Assembly: GCA_036259355.1 (NCBI GenBank)
Contig: DATABY010000097.1
Coordinates: forward strand, 1 to 15,113
DNA from: JALZDI01 sp036259355
GTDB taxonomy: Bacteria > Actinomycetota > Actinomycetes > Propionibacteriales > Nocardioidaceae
Direction of reading: 5' to 3'
DNA length: 15,113 nt
Shown here one piece after another: positions 6,359-14,534 of the stretch (position 1 is its first letter; each line of letters starts with the position of its first letter). Both the position numbers and the translations under genes were made by a program. The notes below the pieces were generated by a model. It saw nothing but the letters and a program-made list of their open reading frames with translations, did no database searches and was not told the origin of the DNA.

Positions 6359-7291
6359 TCAGCGCAGGTGCCGCTCGAACAGGTCGAGCGACTGCTGAGC
6401 GGCCTGGATGCCGATGCCGCTGACCAGGTCGTCGCTGATCTGGTGCACCTCGCCGCGCTTGACCGCGCCGAGCGTCTTCCACAACGGGCCGCCGGTGACC
6501 TGCGCCCGTTGGGTGTCCTGCACCGGGCCGTAGGTGCTCACGAAGACGTGGTCGGCCTCGGCCTGGGTCACCTGCTCGGGCGACAGCGCCAGGAACGTGT
6601 CCTCACCGCGGGCCGGCTTGGGCACCTCGATGCCCATGTCGGTCAGGATCGTGCCGTGGAAGGACTGGTCGGAGTACAGCCGGATCTCGCCGGGCAGGAA
6701 GCGTACGAGGCTCAGGGTCGTGCCCTGCGGGACCTGCTCGCCGATCTTCGCGGCACGCTGCTCGAAGTCGGAGATCATCTTCTCCGCCTGCTGCTTCCTG
6801 TTCAGTGCGTCGGCGTACAGCCGGAAGTTGTCCTTCCAGGTGTCGCCGAGGTCGGGGGCCAGCACCGTGGGCGCGATCGAGCTGAGCTGGTCGTAGATCG
6901 CTTCGTGCCGCACGGTACTGGACAGGATCAGGTCGGGCTGCAGCGCCGCGATCGCCTCGAGGTTGGGCTCGGCGATGGAGCCCACCATCTTGATGCCCTT
7001 GGTCTGGTCACCGAGGTAGCTGAGGAAGTCCTGCGCGACGTCGACGCGCACCGCGCCGACCGGCTTGACGCCGAGCGCGAGGACGTCGTCGAGCTCGCCG
7101 GTGTCGAGGACGACGACGCGCTGCGGGTCCACGGGCACCTCGGCCGTGCCCATGGCGTGCTTGACGGTTCGGGTCTCGGTGCCGCCGTTGCCGCCGGTGC
7201 CGCCGGACGACTCCGCGGCGTTGCCGCCGCAGGCCGCCAGCATGACGGCGCCCGCGACGAGCGCGCCGACCCGCTTCCAGGTGTTGAGCAC
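6359..7291 (-). CDS. Iron-siderophore ABC transporter substrate-binding lipoprotein
   Basis: A 310-residue extracellular binding protein of the FecB/FhuD (periplasmic-binding-protein type III) family. It has a basic N-terminus, a short hydrophobic stretch and the lipobox LAAC, with Cys21 to be lipidated. A Gly/Ser/Thr-rich linker (about residues 22-38) follows before the two-lobed binding domain, which includes PQRVVVLDTGELDDVLALGVKPVG, a GSIAEPNLEAIAALQPDLIL stretch and a long linking helix. It would capture a ferric siderophore and hand it to the two permeases. The start is GTG at 7291 with an AAGGA ribosome site about 7 bases upstream. It is the last gene of its operon, 52 bases after the ATPase gene; being last is less usual for binding proteins. 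The siderophore type is not readable from sequence. Confidence 0.92.
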   Translation of the reverse strand: MLNTWKRVGALVAGAVMLAACGGNAAESSGGTGGNGGTETRTVKHAMGTAEVPVDPQRVVVLDTGELDDVLALGVKPVGAVRVDVAQDFLSYLGDQTKGIKMVGSIAEPNLEAIAALQPDLILSSTVRHEAIYDQLSSIAPTVLAPDLGDTWKDNFRLYADALNRKQQAEKMISDFEQRAAKIGEQVPQGTTLSLVRFLPGEIRLYSDQSFHGTILTDMGIEVPKPARGEDTFLALSPEQVTQAEADHVFVSTYGPVQDTQRAQVTGGPLWKTLGAVKRGEVHQISDDLVSGIGIQAAQQSLDLFERHLR

Positions 7292-7343
7292 AGGTGTTCC
7301 TTTCCTTGCAGGGGTTGTCGCCGGGCCGCGCGGGGCGGACGGT

Positions 7344-8126
7344 CTAGGTGCTGGGGACGGGGATCACCAGCGGGCTGCCGGTGACCGGGCATTCGATGAC
7401 CTTGCTGTGCAGGCCGAAGACGTCGAACACCAGGCCGGCGTCGACCACGTCGTCGGGTGCTCCCTCGGCGACGACCCGGCCGTCCTTCATCGCCACCAGG
7501 TGGTCGGCGTAGCGGGTCGCCTGGTTGAGGTCGTGCAGCACCGCCACGACCGTGCGGTCGCCGTGCCGTACGAGCCGGGTGAGCAGGTCGAGGACCTCCA
7601 CCTGGTGCGCCACGTCGAGATACGTGGTGGGCTCGTCCAGCAGCAGCAGGTCGGTGCGTTGCGCCAGGGCCATCGCCACCCACACGCGCTGCCGCTGTCC
7701 GCCCGACAGCGACTCGACGTCGCGGTCGACCAGGTCGGTCACACCGGCCTGCAGCAGCGCGGTGCCGACCGCGTCCTCGTCCTGCTCCGACCAGGGGCTC
7801 CACCAGTGCTGGTGCGGCTGCCGGCCCCGGGCGACCAGGTCGGACACCAGGATGCCGTCGGGGGCGACCGGTGACTGGGGGAGCAGGCCGAGGGTCTGGG
7901 CGACCTCGCGGGTCGGCCGCTGGTGGATGGCCCGCCCGTCCAGCAGCACCGAACCGTGGCGCGGGCGCAGCAGCCTCGACATGCCGCGCAGCAGCGTGGA
8001 CTTCCCGCAGGCGTTCGGGCCGACGAGCACGGTCAGCTTGCGGTCGGGGACGACGAGGTCGAGGCCCTCGACGACGTTGCGGCCGTCGTACCCGAACGAC
8101 GTGCCGCGTGCCTCCAGCCGGCTCAT
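7344..8126 (-). CDS. Iron-siderophore ABC transporter ATP-binding protein (FecE/FhuC-like)
   Basis: A 260-residue ABC ATPase that powers the two FecCD-type permeases on the inner face of the membrane. All motifs are intact: Walker A GPNACGKST (residues 36-44), Q-loop in LGLLPQSPV, signature LSGGQRQRVW, Walker B LLLLDEPTTYLD, and the switch histidine in VLHDLNQA. The DEPTTYLD form with a following H(Q)VEVLDLL is typical of the siderophore/cobalamin/haem import subfamily. Its ATG overlaps the permease stop by 4 bases (ATGA), so it is translationally coupled to the upstream permease. It ends 52 bases before the binding-protein gene. Confidence 0.95.
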   Translation of the reverse strand: MSRLEARGTSFGYDGRNVVEGLDLVVPDRKLTVLVGPNACGKSTLLRGMSRLLRPRHGSVLLDGRAIHQRPTREVAQTLGLLPQSPVAPDGILVSDLVARGRQPHQHWWSPWSEQDEDAVGTALLQAGVTDLVDRDVESLSGGQRQRVWVAMALAQRTDLLLLDEPTTYLDVAHQVEVLDLLTRLVRHGDRTVVAVLHDLNQATRYADHLVAMKDGRVVAEGAPDDVVDAGLVFDVFGLHSKVIECPVTGSPLVIPVPST

Positions 8127-9187
8127 CGCACGCCTCCCGCCCGGGTCAGCAGCCACAACAGGTAGGGCGCGCCGATGGCCGCGGTGAACACGCCGACGGG
8201 CAGCTCGACCGGCGCGAACGCGCGCCGCGCCAGCAGGTCGGCGGCGGTCACCACCAGCGCGCCCGTCAGCGCCGACGCGACCAGCGGCTCGATGGAGGTG
8301 CGGGTGAGACGGCGGGCGATCTGTGGTGCTCCGAGCGCCACGAAGTTGACCGCTCCCACGGCCGCGGTCGCGGTGGCGGCCAGGCCGACCCCCAGGGCGA
8401 GCAGTGCCAGCCGGGCCCGGGCGAGGTGGGTGCCGAGGCCGGCGGCGACGTCGTCGCCGAGGCTCAGCGCGCGCAGTGTGCGGGCGGCGACCGGAACCAG
8501 CGGCAGTGCGACCAGCAGGGCGAGCAACGGGGGGACGGCCATGTCGAGGTCGCGGCCGTGCAGGCTCCCCGTCAGCCACACCGTCGCCTCCTGGGCGTCG
8601 GTGATGTCGGCCTTGGCCACCAGCAGCGAGGTGAGGCTGTTCAGCGCTCCGGCGGCGAAGCCGGTCCCGCCGAGCGCGATGCCGATCACGACCAGACGTG
8701 ACAGCGCGATCCCGCGCCGCCAGGCGAGCACGTAGACGAGCGTGCCCGCGACGGCCGCACCGACCAGTGCCAGCACCGGCACCCACACCGCACTGATGCC
8801 GGCGAGCGTGATCGCGGCGACCGCGCCCAGGCTGCCCCCGGCGGTGACGCCGATCAGGTCCGGGCTCGCCAGCGGGTTGCGGATCACCGCCTGGAAGATC
8901 GCGCCGGCCAGCCCGAGCGCCGCGCCCGCGGCGATACCGGTGAGCACGCGAGGCAGCCGCAGCTCCAGCACGATCAGCTCGGCGGAGGAGGGAAGCCCGA
9001 CCAGCGCCCGCAGCACCTCGGGCAGCGGCAGCGGGAACTCGCCGACGCTCAGCGCGAGGGTGCTGGTGAGCACCAGCAGCGCGGCGAGCACCCCGCAGAC
9101 GGCGACGTTGCGCACCCCTCCGAGGCTGTGCCGGTACGGCAGCAGGGAGCCGGAGGTGAGACGAGCGGGGCCCACCGCGGCCATCAC
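8123..9187 (-). CDS. FecCD-family iron-siderophore permease, second subunit
   Basis: A 354-residue, strongly hydrophobic membrane protein with the FecCD/BtuC plan of about ten helices. Key blocks are LRLPRVLTGIAAGAALGLAGAIFQAVIRNPLASPDLIGVTAGG near residues 77-120, which includes the RNPLA(S)P(D)LG-type motif of this family, and GDDVAAGLGTHLARAR near residue 245, the cytoplasmic loop that contacts the ATPase. It pairs with the upstream permease as a heterodimer. It has two possible starts: GTG at 9187 (4-base GTGA overlap with the upstream stop) and ATG at 9184 (1-base TGATG overlap); both are in frame and I cannot separate them. The N-terminus is about 30 residues before the first helix. Confidence 0.93.
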   Translation of the reverse strand: MMAAVGPARLTSGSLLPYRHSLGGVRNVAVCGVLAALLVLTSTLALSVGEFPLPLPEVLRALVGLPSSAELIVLELRLPRVLTGIAAGAALGLAGAIFQAVIRNPLASPDLIGVTAGGSLGAVAAITLAGISAVWVPVLALVGAAVAGTLVYVLAWRRGIALSRLVVIGIALGGTGFAAGALNSLTSLLVAKADITDAQEATVWLTGSLHGRDLDMAVPPLLALLVALPLVPVAARTLRALSLGDDVAAGLGTHLARARLALLALGVGLAATATAAVGAVNFVALGAPQIARRLTRTSIEPLVASALTGALVVTAADLLARRAFAPVELPVGVFTAAIGAPYLLWLLTRAGGVR

Positions 9188-10257
9188 GCCACCGCCCGCT
9201 CACGCGGGGGCGGCGGCGGAGGCGCCGAGCCGGGTACCGCCGGGTCGAGCGACCGCGTGGACGCGGGGGACCGGCGCTCCCGGCGGATCACCCAGATGAG
9301 GAACGGCGCGCCGAGCAGTGCGGTGACCACACCGGCGGGCACCTCGGCGGGCCGGATCAGCAGCCGGCCGAGCACGTCGGCCCAGAGCAGCAACGACGGC
9401 GCGTACACGGCACAGGCCGCCAGCAGCCAGCCGTGCCCGGAGCCGACGAGGGGGCGCACCAGATGCGGAACGATCAGGCCGACGAACGCGATCGGGCCGG
9501 CCGCGGCGACGGCCGCGCCGGTGAGCAGCACGATCGCGAGCCCGCAGAGCACGCGCGTGGTCGCGAGGTTGCGGCCCAGTGCGCGGGCCACGTCGTCACC
9601 GAGAGCGAGGGCGTCGAGGCCGCGCGCGCACATGGCCGCGGCGAGCAGTCCGATGCCCACGAACGGCAGGATCGCCACCGCCAGGCCCACCTCCCGGCCG
9701 ACGAGCGAGCCGACCGCCCAGAACCGGTACTGCTCGAGTGTCTGCTGGTCCACGACGAGCACGGCGCTGGTGATCGAGCCGAGGGTCGCGGTCACCGCCG
9801 CCCCGGCCAGGACCAGGCTCGTGATCGGCGCCCTTGGGCTGCGGTTGGCGACGGCGTAGACGGTGAGTGCGGCGACAAGGGCCCCGGCGAAGGCGAACCA
9901 CACGTAGCCCGAGACGGCGGCGACGCCGCCCACGACGACCGACACCACCACGCCCAGCGCGGCGCCCGCGCTGACCCCCAGCAGGCCGGGGTCGGCGACG
10001 GGGTTGCGGGTCAGTCCCTGCATCACGGCACCCGCCACCCCCAGCGCCAGTCCCACGACGACGCCGACGACCGTGCGCGGCACGCGCAGGGAGCGGACGG
10101 CGATCTGGTCCGGGGAGCCGTCGAAGTCGGTCAGCGCGCCGACCACATCGGGAAGTGCGACCGGGCGGGCGCCGAGCGCGAGGCTGGCGAGCAGGGCGAG
10201 CCCGAGCAGCGTGGCGCCGAGCACCAGCGCCCCGAGCCGCCGACCCACCTGTCTCAC
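9184..10257 (-). CDS. FecCD-family iron-siderophore permease, first subunit
   Basis: A 357-residue permease of the same family as the next gene, first in the operon. It carries LRVPRTVVGVVVGLALGVAGAVMQGLTRNPVADPGLLGVSAG early, GDDVARALGRNLATTR in the ATPase-contact loop, and GPIAFVGLIVPHLVRPLVGSGH near the end, all standard for FecCD proteins. It starts at a GTG (10257) with GGGAG 6 bases upstream, right after the iron box. The C-terminus is odd: about 30 polar residues after the last helix with a run of seven or so prolines (APPPPPPRERAVA), coded by the DNA just before the next start. This tail should lie in the cytoplasm and may be only a drifted end. Confidence 0.93.
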   Translation of the reverse strand: MRQVGRRLGALVLGATLLGLALLASLALGARPVALPDVVGALTDFDGSPDQIAVRSLRVPRTVVGVVVGLALGVAGAVMQGLTRNPVADPGLLGVSAGAALGVVVSVVVGGVAAVSGYVWFAFAGALVAALTVYAVANRSPRAPITSLVLAGAAVTATLGSITSAVLVVDQQTLEQYRFWAVGSLVGREVGLAVAILPFVGIGLLAAAMCARGLDALALGDDVARALGRNLATTRVLCGLAIVLLTGAAVAAAGPIAFVGLIVPHLVRPLVGSGHGWLLAACAVYAPSLLLWADVLGRLLIRPAEVPAGVVTALLGAPFLIWVIRRERRSPASTRSLDPAVPGSAPPPPPPRERAVA

Positions 10258-10268
10258 GCCGTACTCCC

Positions 10269-10287
10269 GAAGGTAAGGCTTGCCTAA
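10269..10287 (-). promoter_or_regulatory. Iron box (IdeR/DmdR-type operator) of the siderophore import operon
   Basis: Read on the minus strand the site is TTAGGCAAGCCTTACCTTC, which matches the actinobacterial IdeR/DmdR/DtxR consensus TTAGGTTAGGCTAACCTAA at about 13 of 19 positions, with the strongest arms (TTAGG and ACCT) intact. It ends 11 bases before the start codon, next to the ribosome site. The expected effect is repression when iron is plentiful. The exact -10 and -35 boxes are not clear. Confidence 0.8.
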
Positions 10288-10372
10288 CTCGGGGTACTCT
10301 GCCGTATGTCCCGCGGCAGGGGCAAACGCCGTCCCGCACGGTGGCGCGTCGTCGCATCACGGCCTCGCCCGC
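10288..10372. other. Gap between the permease gene and the iron operon; no gene seen
   Basis: These 85 bases lie between the iron box and the terminator hairpin after the amino acid permease gene. They should hold the upstream part of the siderophore operon promoter. A short plus-strand open frame begins at 10306 but is arginine-rich, has no ribosome site and runs into the permease gene on the other strand, so I do not count it. Confidence 0.4.
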
Positions 10373-10398
10373 GCACCGCGCCGAGCTGGCGCAGGTGC
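10373..10398 (-). terminator. Hairpin directly after the APC permease stop, likely terminator
   Basis: On the minus strand this begins 1 base after the TGA of the permease gene. Two arms of ten bases (GCACCGCGCC and GGCGC-A-GGTGC in plus-strand reading) pair completely apart from a single bulged A, around a 5-base loop. There is no T run after it. It would stop transcription before the iron-regulated operon, which keeps the two units separate. Confidence 0.6.
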
Positions 10399-10399
10399 T

Positions 10400-11809
10400 T
10401 CAGCGTCGGGCGGCGACGGCCTCGACCTCGGCCAGCGACTCGGGACCGGGGGCCACCTTCGGCACCCGCACGAAGAACACCACGCCGAGCAGCCACCAGC
10501 CGGCGATGATGATCCACTCGGTCGCACCGAGCGGTGCGGGCACGCCCGGCAGCGGCAGGTACAGCAGCGCGAGCCCCAGGCTGAGCAGCGCCGCCAGCGG
10601 ACCGATCACCATGCCCCCGGAGAGCCGGAACGGCCGCTCCATCGCCGGCTCCCGCCGGCGCAGCAGGACGAAGCTCGTGGCGACCATGAAGTAGGCGATC
10701 ACCAGGCTGAGCCCCCCGGCCGTGACCAGCGTGCTGAGCATGGTCTGGCCGAAGAACGGTGCGAGCACGGACAGCGCGCCGATGAACAGCACCGCGTTGC
10801 TCGGGGTGCGGTAGCGCGGGTGCACCTTCGCGAACCACCGCGGCAGCATCGCGGTCTGCCCCATCGCGTAGATCAGGCGGCTGGCACCGATGAGGAAGCC
10901 GTTCCAGGAGGTCAGGATGCCGGCGATTCCGCCGATCACCAGCAGGTTGGCCATCGCGTCGCTGTCCCACAGACGGCCCATGCCCTCGGCGGCGGCGAGC
11001 TCGGACTCGGCGAGCACGTCGGCCGGAGCGGCCGAGCCCACCGTCAGCATGATCACGACGTACCACAGCACGGCCAGTGCCACGGAGACGATCAGCAGCT
11101 GGCCGATCTGCCGGAACGGCAGGTTGATCTCCTGGGCCGACTGCGGGATCACGTCGAAGCCCACGAACAGGAACGGGGTCGAGGCGATCACCGTGATGAC
11201 CCCGGCCGCGCCGCCGGTGAACAGTGGCTGCATGTTCTCCGGGTCGCCGCCGATGAAGGCGCCCGTGAGCAGCACGACACCGACCGCGCCGAGGAACAGC
11301 ACCGCGATCATCTGGAAGACCGCGGACGGACGCACCCCCACGTAGTTGAGCGCGGTCATGACCACGGCCGCCACGACGCCGACCGCCGTCCAGGTGGCGT
11401 ACACGTCGTACCCCGCGACGCTCCACATCCGTCCGGCGAGCATGTCGGGGAACAGGTAGAGCATGGTCTGCGGGAGGGCGACCGCCTCGAACGCCACCAC
11501 CGTGACGTAGCCCAGCACCAGCGTCCACGACGTCACGAACGCCGCCCGCGAACCGAGCGCGCGTAGCACGTAGTTGTGCTCGCCGCCGGCATGCGGCATC
11601 GCCGAGACCAGCTCGGCGTAGGTGAGGCCGACCAGCGCGATGACGAAACCGCCGATGATGAACGCCAGGGCGGCGCCGAAGGTACCGGCTCCCGACAGGA
11701 AGCCGCCGGTGAGCACGATCCAGCCGAACCCGATCATCGCCCCGAACGCGACCGCCAGGACGTCGCCACGGCCGAGGATGCGGGCGAGCTCCGTGGGCTG
11801 GGTACTCAT
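10400..11809 (-). CDS. APC-family amino acid/amine permease
   Basis: A 469-residue transporter with about 12 hydrophobic segments, of the amino acid-polyamine-organocation (APC) superfamily. Helix 1 carries the substrate-loop motif as FGAMIGFGWIVLTGG (about residues 22-36), and the conserved TYAELVSAMPHAGGEHNYVLRALG block follows at about residues 63-86. The RLIYAMGQTAMLPRWFAKVHPRYRTPSNAV stretch in the second half is also standard for the family. It would use an ion gradient to import an amino acid or amine; the substrate cannot be read from sequence. ATG at 11809 has no clear ribosome site, but a -10-like TAGCGT ends exactly 7 bases before it, so the mRNA may be leaderless. It could feed the catabolic genes at 1-6285, but the iron operon lies between. 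Divergent from dxr. Confidence 0.9.
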   Translation of the reverse strand: MSTQPTELARILGRGDVLAVAFGAMIGFGWIVLTGGFLSGAGTFGAALAFIIGGFVIALVGLTYAELVSAMPHAGGEHNYVLRALGSRAAFVTSWTLVLGYVTVVAFEAVALPQTMLYLFPDMLAGRMWSVAGYDVYATWTAVGVVAAVVMTALNYVGVRPSAVFQMIAVLFLGAVGVVLLTGAFIGGDPENMQPLFTGGAAGVITVIASTPFLFVGFDVIPQSAQEINLPFRQIGQLLIVSVALAVLWYVVIMLTVGSAAPADVLAESELAAAEGMGRLWDSDAMANLLVIGGIAGILTSWNGFLIGASRLIYAMGQTAMLPRWFAKVHPRYRTPSNAVLFIGALSVLAPFFGQTMLSTLVTAGGLSLVIAYFMVATSFVLLRRREPAMERPFRLSGGMVIGPLAALLSLGLALLYLPLPGVPAPLGATEWIIIAGWWLLGVVFFVRVPKVAPGPESLAEVEAVAARR

Positions 11810-11944
11810 GCACTGAACGCTAGAGCGTGGTACCGGTCACGTCGAGCAACCACACCGGCCCAGGGCTGAGTGGTGGTGGCGTCGGCGGCTCCGCCGTCGT
11901 TCAGCCGCGGCGAGGGACTCGGGTGGCGATGGGACAATGGGGCG
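11810..11944. promoter_or_regulatory. Divergent promoter region between the permease gene and dxr
   Basis: This 135-base gap must hold promoters for two genes read apart. For the permease, TAGCGT (11817-11822, minus strand) is a good -10 placed for a leaderless start at 11809; the -35 is weak. For dxr, GACAAT at 11933-11938 lies 6 bases before the ATG and could be a -10 of a leaderless or near-leaderless transcript. A 5-base stem with a 4-base loop (CGGCG...CGCCG) occurs near 11884-11897. All assigned by eye. Confidence 0.4.
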
Positions 11945-13186
11945 ATGACCACCCCGCACCAGCGTCGAGACGTCGTCATCCTGGGGTCCACCGGCTCGAT
12001 CGGCACCCAGGCCCTCGACGTCGTGCGCCGCAACCCCGCCCGGTTCGCGGTGGTGGCCCTGTCGGCCGGCGGATCCGACCCGCGTCTGCTGGCCGCACAG
12101 GCGGTCGAGTTCGGCGCCGGCGTGGTCGCGGTCGCGCAGGGGACCGCGGCCGAGGACGTCCACCTGGCGCTCTTCGCCGAGGCGCAGCGGCGCGGCTACA
12201 GCGCCGGGGAGTTCCGGCTTCCGAAGGTCCTGGTGGGGCCGCGGGCCGCCGAGGAGGCCGCCGGGCTTCCGTGCGACGTCGTGCTCAACGGCATCACCGG
12301 TGCGGTCGGTCTGGGGCCGACGCTGGCCGCGCTCGAGGCCGGACGCACGCTGGCGCTGGCGAACAAGGAGTCGCTGATCATCGGCGGCGACCTCGTCCGC
12401 CGGGTCGCCGCCCCCGGCCAGATCGTGCCGGTGGACAGCGAGCACAGCGCGCTGGCCCAGTGCCTGCGGGGAGGGAACCCCGAGGAGGTCCGCCGCCTGG
12501 TACTCACCGCGTCGGGCGGACCGTTCCGCGGCCGGACCCGCGAGGACCTCGCCGGCGTCACGCCGGAGCAGGCGCTGAACCACCCGACCTGGGACATGGG
12601 TCCGGTGGTCACGATCAACTCCGCGACGCTGGTCAACAAGGGGCTGGAGGTGATCGAGGCACACCTGCTGTTCGACGTCCCGCTGGACCGCATCGACGTC
12701 GTGGTCCACCCGCAGTCGGTGGTCCACTCGATGGTGGAGTTCACCGACGGCTCGACGCTGGCGCAGGCCTCGCCCCCCGACATGCGGATCCCCATCGCGC
12801 TCGGGCTCGGGTGGCCCGACCGCGTCCCCGACGCCGCCCCGCCCTGCGACTGGACGCAGGCGACCACCTGGGAGTTCTTCCCGCTCGACCACGAGGCGTT
12901 CCCGGCCGTCGCGCTGGCCGCCCGGGCCGCGGAGACCGGGCGTACGGCGCCGGCGGTGTACAACGCCGCCAACGAGGTGTGCGTGGAGGCGTTCCGCGCC
13001 GGCCGGCTGCCGTTCACGGCGATCGTCGACACGGTCGCGGAGGTGCTTGGGACGCACGACGTACCCTCGAAGGGAGACATTCTGACCCTGGACGGCGTCC
13101 TGGCGGCCGACGCCTGGGCGCGCGAGCGCGCACGCGAGCTGACGGAGGCCCATCCCGTGGACGAGACGGTGGACACCCCGCGATGA
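11945..13186 (+). CDS. dxr: 1-deoxy-D-xylulose 5-phosphate reductoisomerase
   Basis: The second, committing enzyme of the MEP (non-mevalonate) isoprenoid pathway: it turns DXP into 2-C-methyl-D-erythritol 4-phosphate with NADPH and a divalent metal, in the cytoplasm, and is the target of fosmidomycin. The 413-residue protein has the NADPH motif GSTGSIG (residues 14-20), ANKESLI (Asn140-Glu142), the metal ligands Asp164 and Glu166 in PVDSEHSA, a LTASGGPFRG loop, and NKGLEVIEAH with the third ligand Glu235. VHPQSVVHSMVEFTDGS and the C-terminal helical domain follow. ATG at 11945 was chosen because it begins just before the Rossmann strand; no strong ribosome site precedes it. The stop overlaps the rip1 start by 4 bases (ATGA). 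Confidence 0.97.
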   Translation: MTTPHQRRDVVILGSTGSIGTQALDVVRRNPARFAVVALSAGGSDPRLLAAQAVEFGAGVVAVAQGTAAEDVHLALFAEAQRRGYSAGEFRLPKVLVGPRAAEEAAGLPCDVVLNGITGAVGLGPTLAALEAGRTLALANKESLIIGGDLVRRVAAPGQIVPVDSEHSALAQCLRGGNPEEVRRLVLTASGGPFRGRTREDLAGVTPEQALNHPTWDMGPVVTINSATLVNKGLEVIEAHLLFDVPLDRIDVVVHPQSVVHSMVEFTDGSTLAQASPPDMRIPIALGLGWPDRVPDAAPPCDWTQATTWEFFPLDHEAFPAVALAARAAETGRTAPAVYNAANEVCVEAFRAGRLPFTAIVDTVAEVLGTHDVPSKGDILTLDGVLAADAWARERARELTEAHPVDETVDTPR

Positions 13187-14502
13187 GTGACGTCCTGCTC
13201 TACACCCTCGCCGTGGTGCTGTTCGCCCTCGGTGTCATCGCCTCGATCGGGCTGCACGAGGTCGGCCACATGCTGCCCGCCAAGAAGTTCGGCGTGAAGG
13301 TGACGCAGTACTTCGTCGGCTTCGGCAAGACACTGTGGTCCACCAAGCGCGGCGAGACCGAGTACGGCGTGAAGATGTTCCCGCTGGGCGGGTTCGTCAA
13401 GCTCGTCGGCATGCTCCCGCCGGAGAAGGGCGGCGACCCCACCCGGCTGCGCAAGTCCAACACCGGCATGTTCACCCAGCTCATCTCCGACGCCCGCGCC
13501 GCCGAGTACGAGCACGTGCAGCCCGGCGACGAGGAGAGGTTGTTCTACCGCAAGCCGTGGTGGCAGAAGCTGATCGTGATGTCCGGCGGTCCCCTGGTCA
13601 ACGTCGTGCTGGCGTTCCTCATCCTGGGCGGGGTCTGGATGGGCTTCGGCGTCACGCAGGCGCGTCCCGTGGTCGACGACGTGTCGCTGTGCGTGATCTC
13701 GGCGGAGGAAGCCGCCACCGACCCCAACCGCACGTGCACGCTCAGCGATCCGTTCTCCCCGGCGGCCAAGGCCGGCCTGCAGGAGGGTGACCGGATCGTC
13801 AGCTTCAACGGCGAGCGGGTCGGCTCGTGGGACGAGCTCACCGGTCTCATCCGCGGCAACGCCGCCGGGGAGGCGTCCATCGGCATCCTCCGTGACGGCG
13901 AGCCGATGACGCTGACCACCAACACGATGGTGTCGCCCCGGCCGGACCTGGACAACGTCGACGAGTTCGTCGAGGTCGGTTTCCTCGGGGTGACGCCCAA
14001 GGTGGCGACGGTCCACCCCGGCCCCGGCTACGTCGTCACCGAGATGTGGCGGCTGACCACGGTCACGGGTGAGGCACTGCTGCACATCCCGGAGAAGATG
14101 GTCGGGGTGTTCCAGGCGGCCTTCGGCGGCGCGGAGCGGGAGGCCGACAGCCCGGTCAGCGTGGTCGGTGCCAGCCGGGTGGCCGGTGAGCTGGCCACCA
14201 CCGACCAGCTGACGACCGACAACAAGCTCGCGGCCATGTTGAGCCTGCTGGGAATGGTCAACCTGTTCGTGGCGCTGTTCAACTTCATCCCGCTGCTGCC
14301 GCTGGACGGCGGCCACATCGCCGGTGCGCTGTGGGAGGCGGTGCGGCGAGGGTTCGCCCGCCTGACGGGCCGGCCCGACCCCGGCTACGTCGACGTGGCC
14401 AAGCTGCTGCCGGTGGCGTACGTGATGGCCGGCGCGCTGCTGGTGATGGGTGTGCTGCTGATCTACGCCGACTTCGTCAACCCGATCCGGCTCGGGCTCT
14501 GA
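13183..14502 (+). CDS. rip1: Site-2 zinc metalloprotease, RseP/Rip1-like
   Basis: An intramembrane protease of family M50 that cuts membrane proteins within the bilayer; in mycobacteria, Rip1 cleaves anti-sigma factors and so controls extracytoplasmic stress and cell-envelope responses. The 439-residue protein shows the zinc motif HEVGH at residues 25-29 inside the first hydrophobic segment, a second segment near residues 130-155, a PDZ domain at about 187-245, and the second active-site motif LPLDGGH (Asp375) before a last membrane helix near 410-432. The start is ATG at 13183 inside the dxr stop, so translation is coupled. The dxr - rip1 - ispG order is kept widely in actinobacteria. The natural substrates in this organism are unknown. 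Confidence 0.95.
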   Translation: MSDVLLYTLAVVLFALGVIASIGLHEVGHMLPAKKFGVKVTQYFVGFGKTLWSTKRGETEYGVKMFPLGGFVKLVGMLPPEKGGDPTRLRKSNTGMFTQLISDARAAEYEHVQPGDEERLFYRKPWWQKLIVMSGGPLVNVVLAFLILGGVWMGFGVTQARPVVDDVSLCVISAEEAATDPNRTCTLSDPFSPAAKAGLQEGDRIVSFNGERVGSWDELTGLIRGNAAGEASIGILRDGEPMTLTTNTMVSPRPDLDNVDEFVEVGFLGVTPKVATVHPGPGYVVTEMWRLTTVTGEALLHIPEKMVGVFQAAFGGAEREADSPVSVVGASRVAGELATTDQLTTDNKLAAMLSLLGMVNLFVALFNFIPLLPLDGGHIAGALWEAVRRGFARLTGRPDPGYVDVAKLLPVAYVMAGALLVMGVLLIYADFVNPIRLGL

Positions 14503-14534
14503 TCGACGTACCCGCGAACGAGCAAAGGAAGCAG

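Noticed and set aside
10306..10509. Small arginine-rich plus-strand open frame beside the iron box
   Set aside because: No ribosome site, skewed composition, and most of it lies opposite the end of the APC permease gene.
12133..12150. GCAGGGGACC inside dxr resembling half of the amidohydrolase palindrome
   Set aside because: Only the left half and centre match, it lies within a coding region, and the second arm is absent.
11827..13182. Plus-strand extension of the rip1 frame through dxr
   Set aside because: The extension overlaps dxr in another frame and is Arg/Gly-rich; the protease starts cleanly at 13183 with its first membrane helix and HEVGH.
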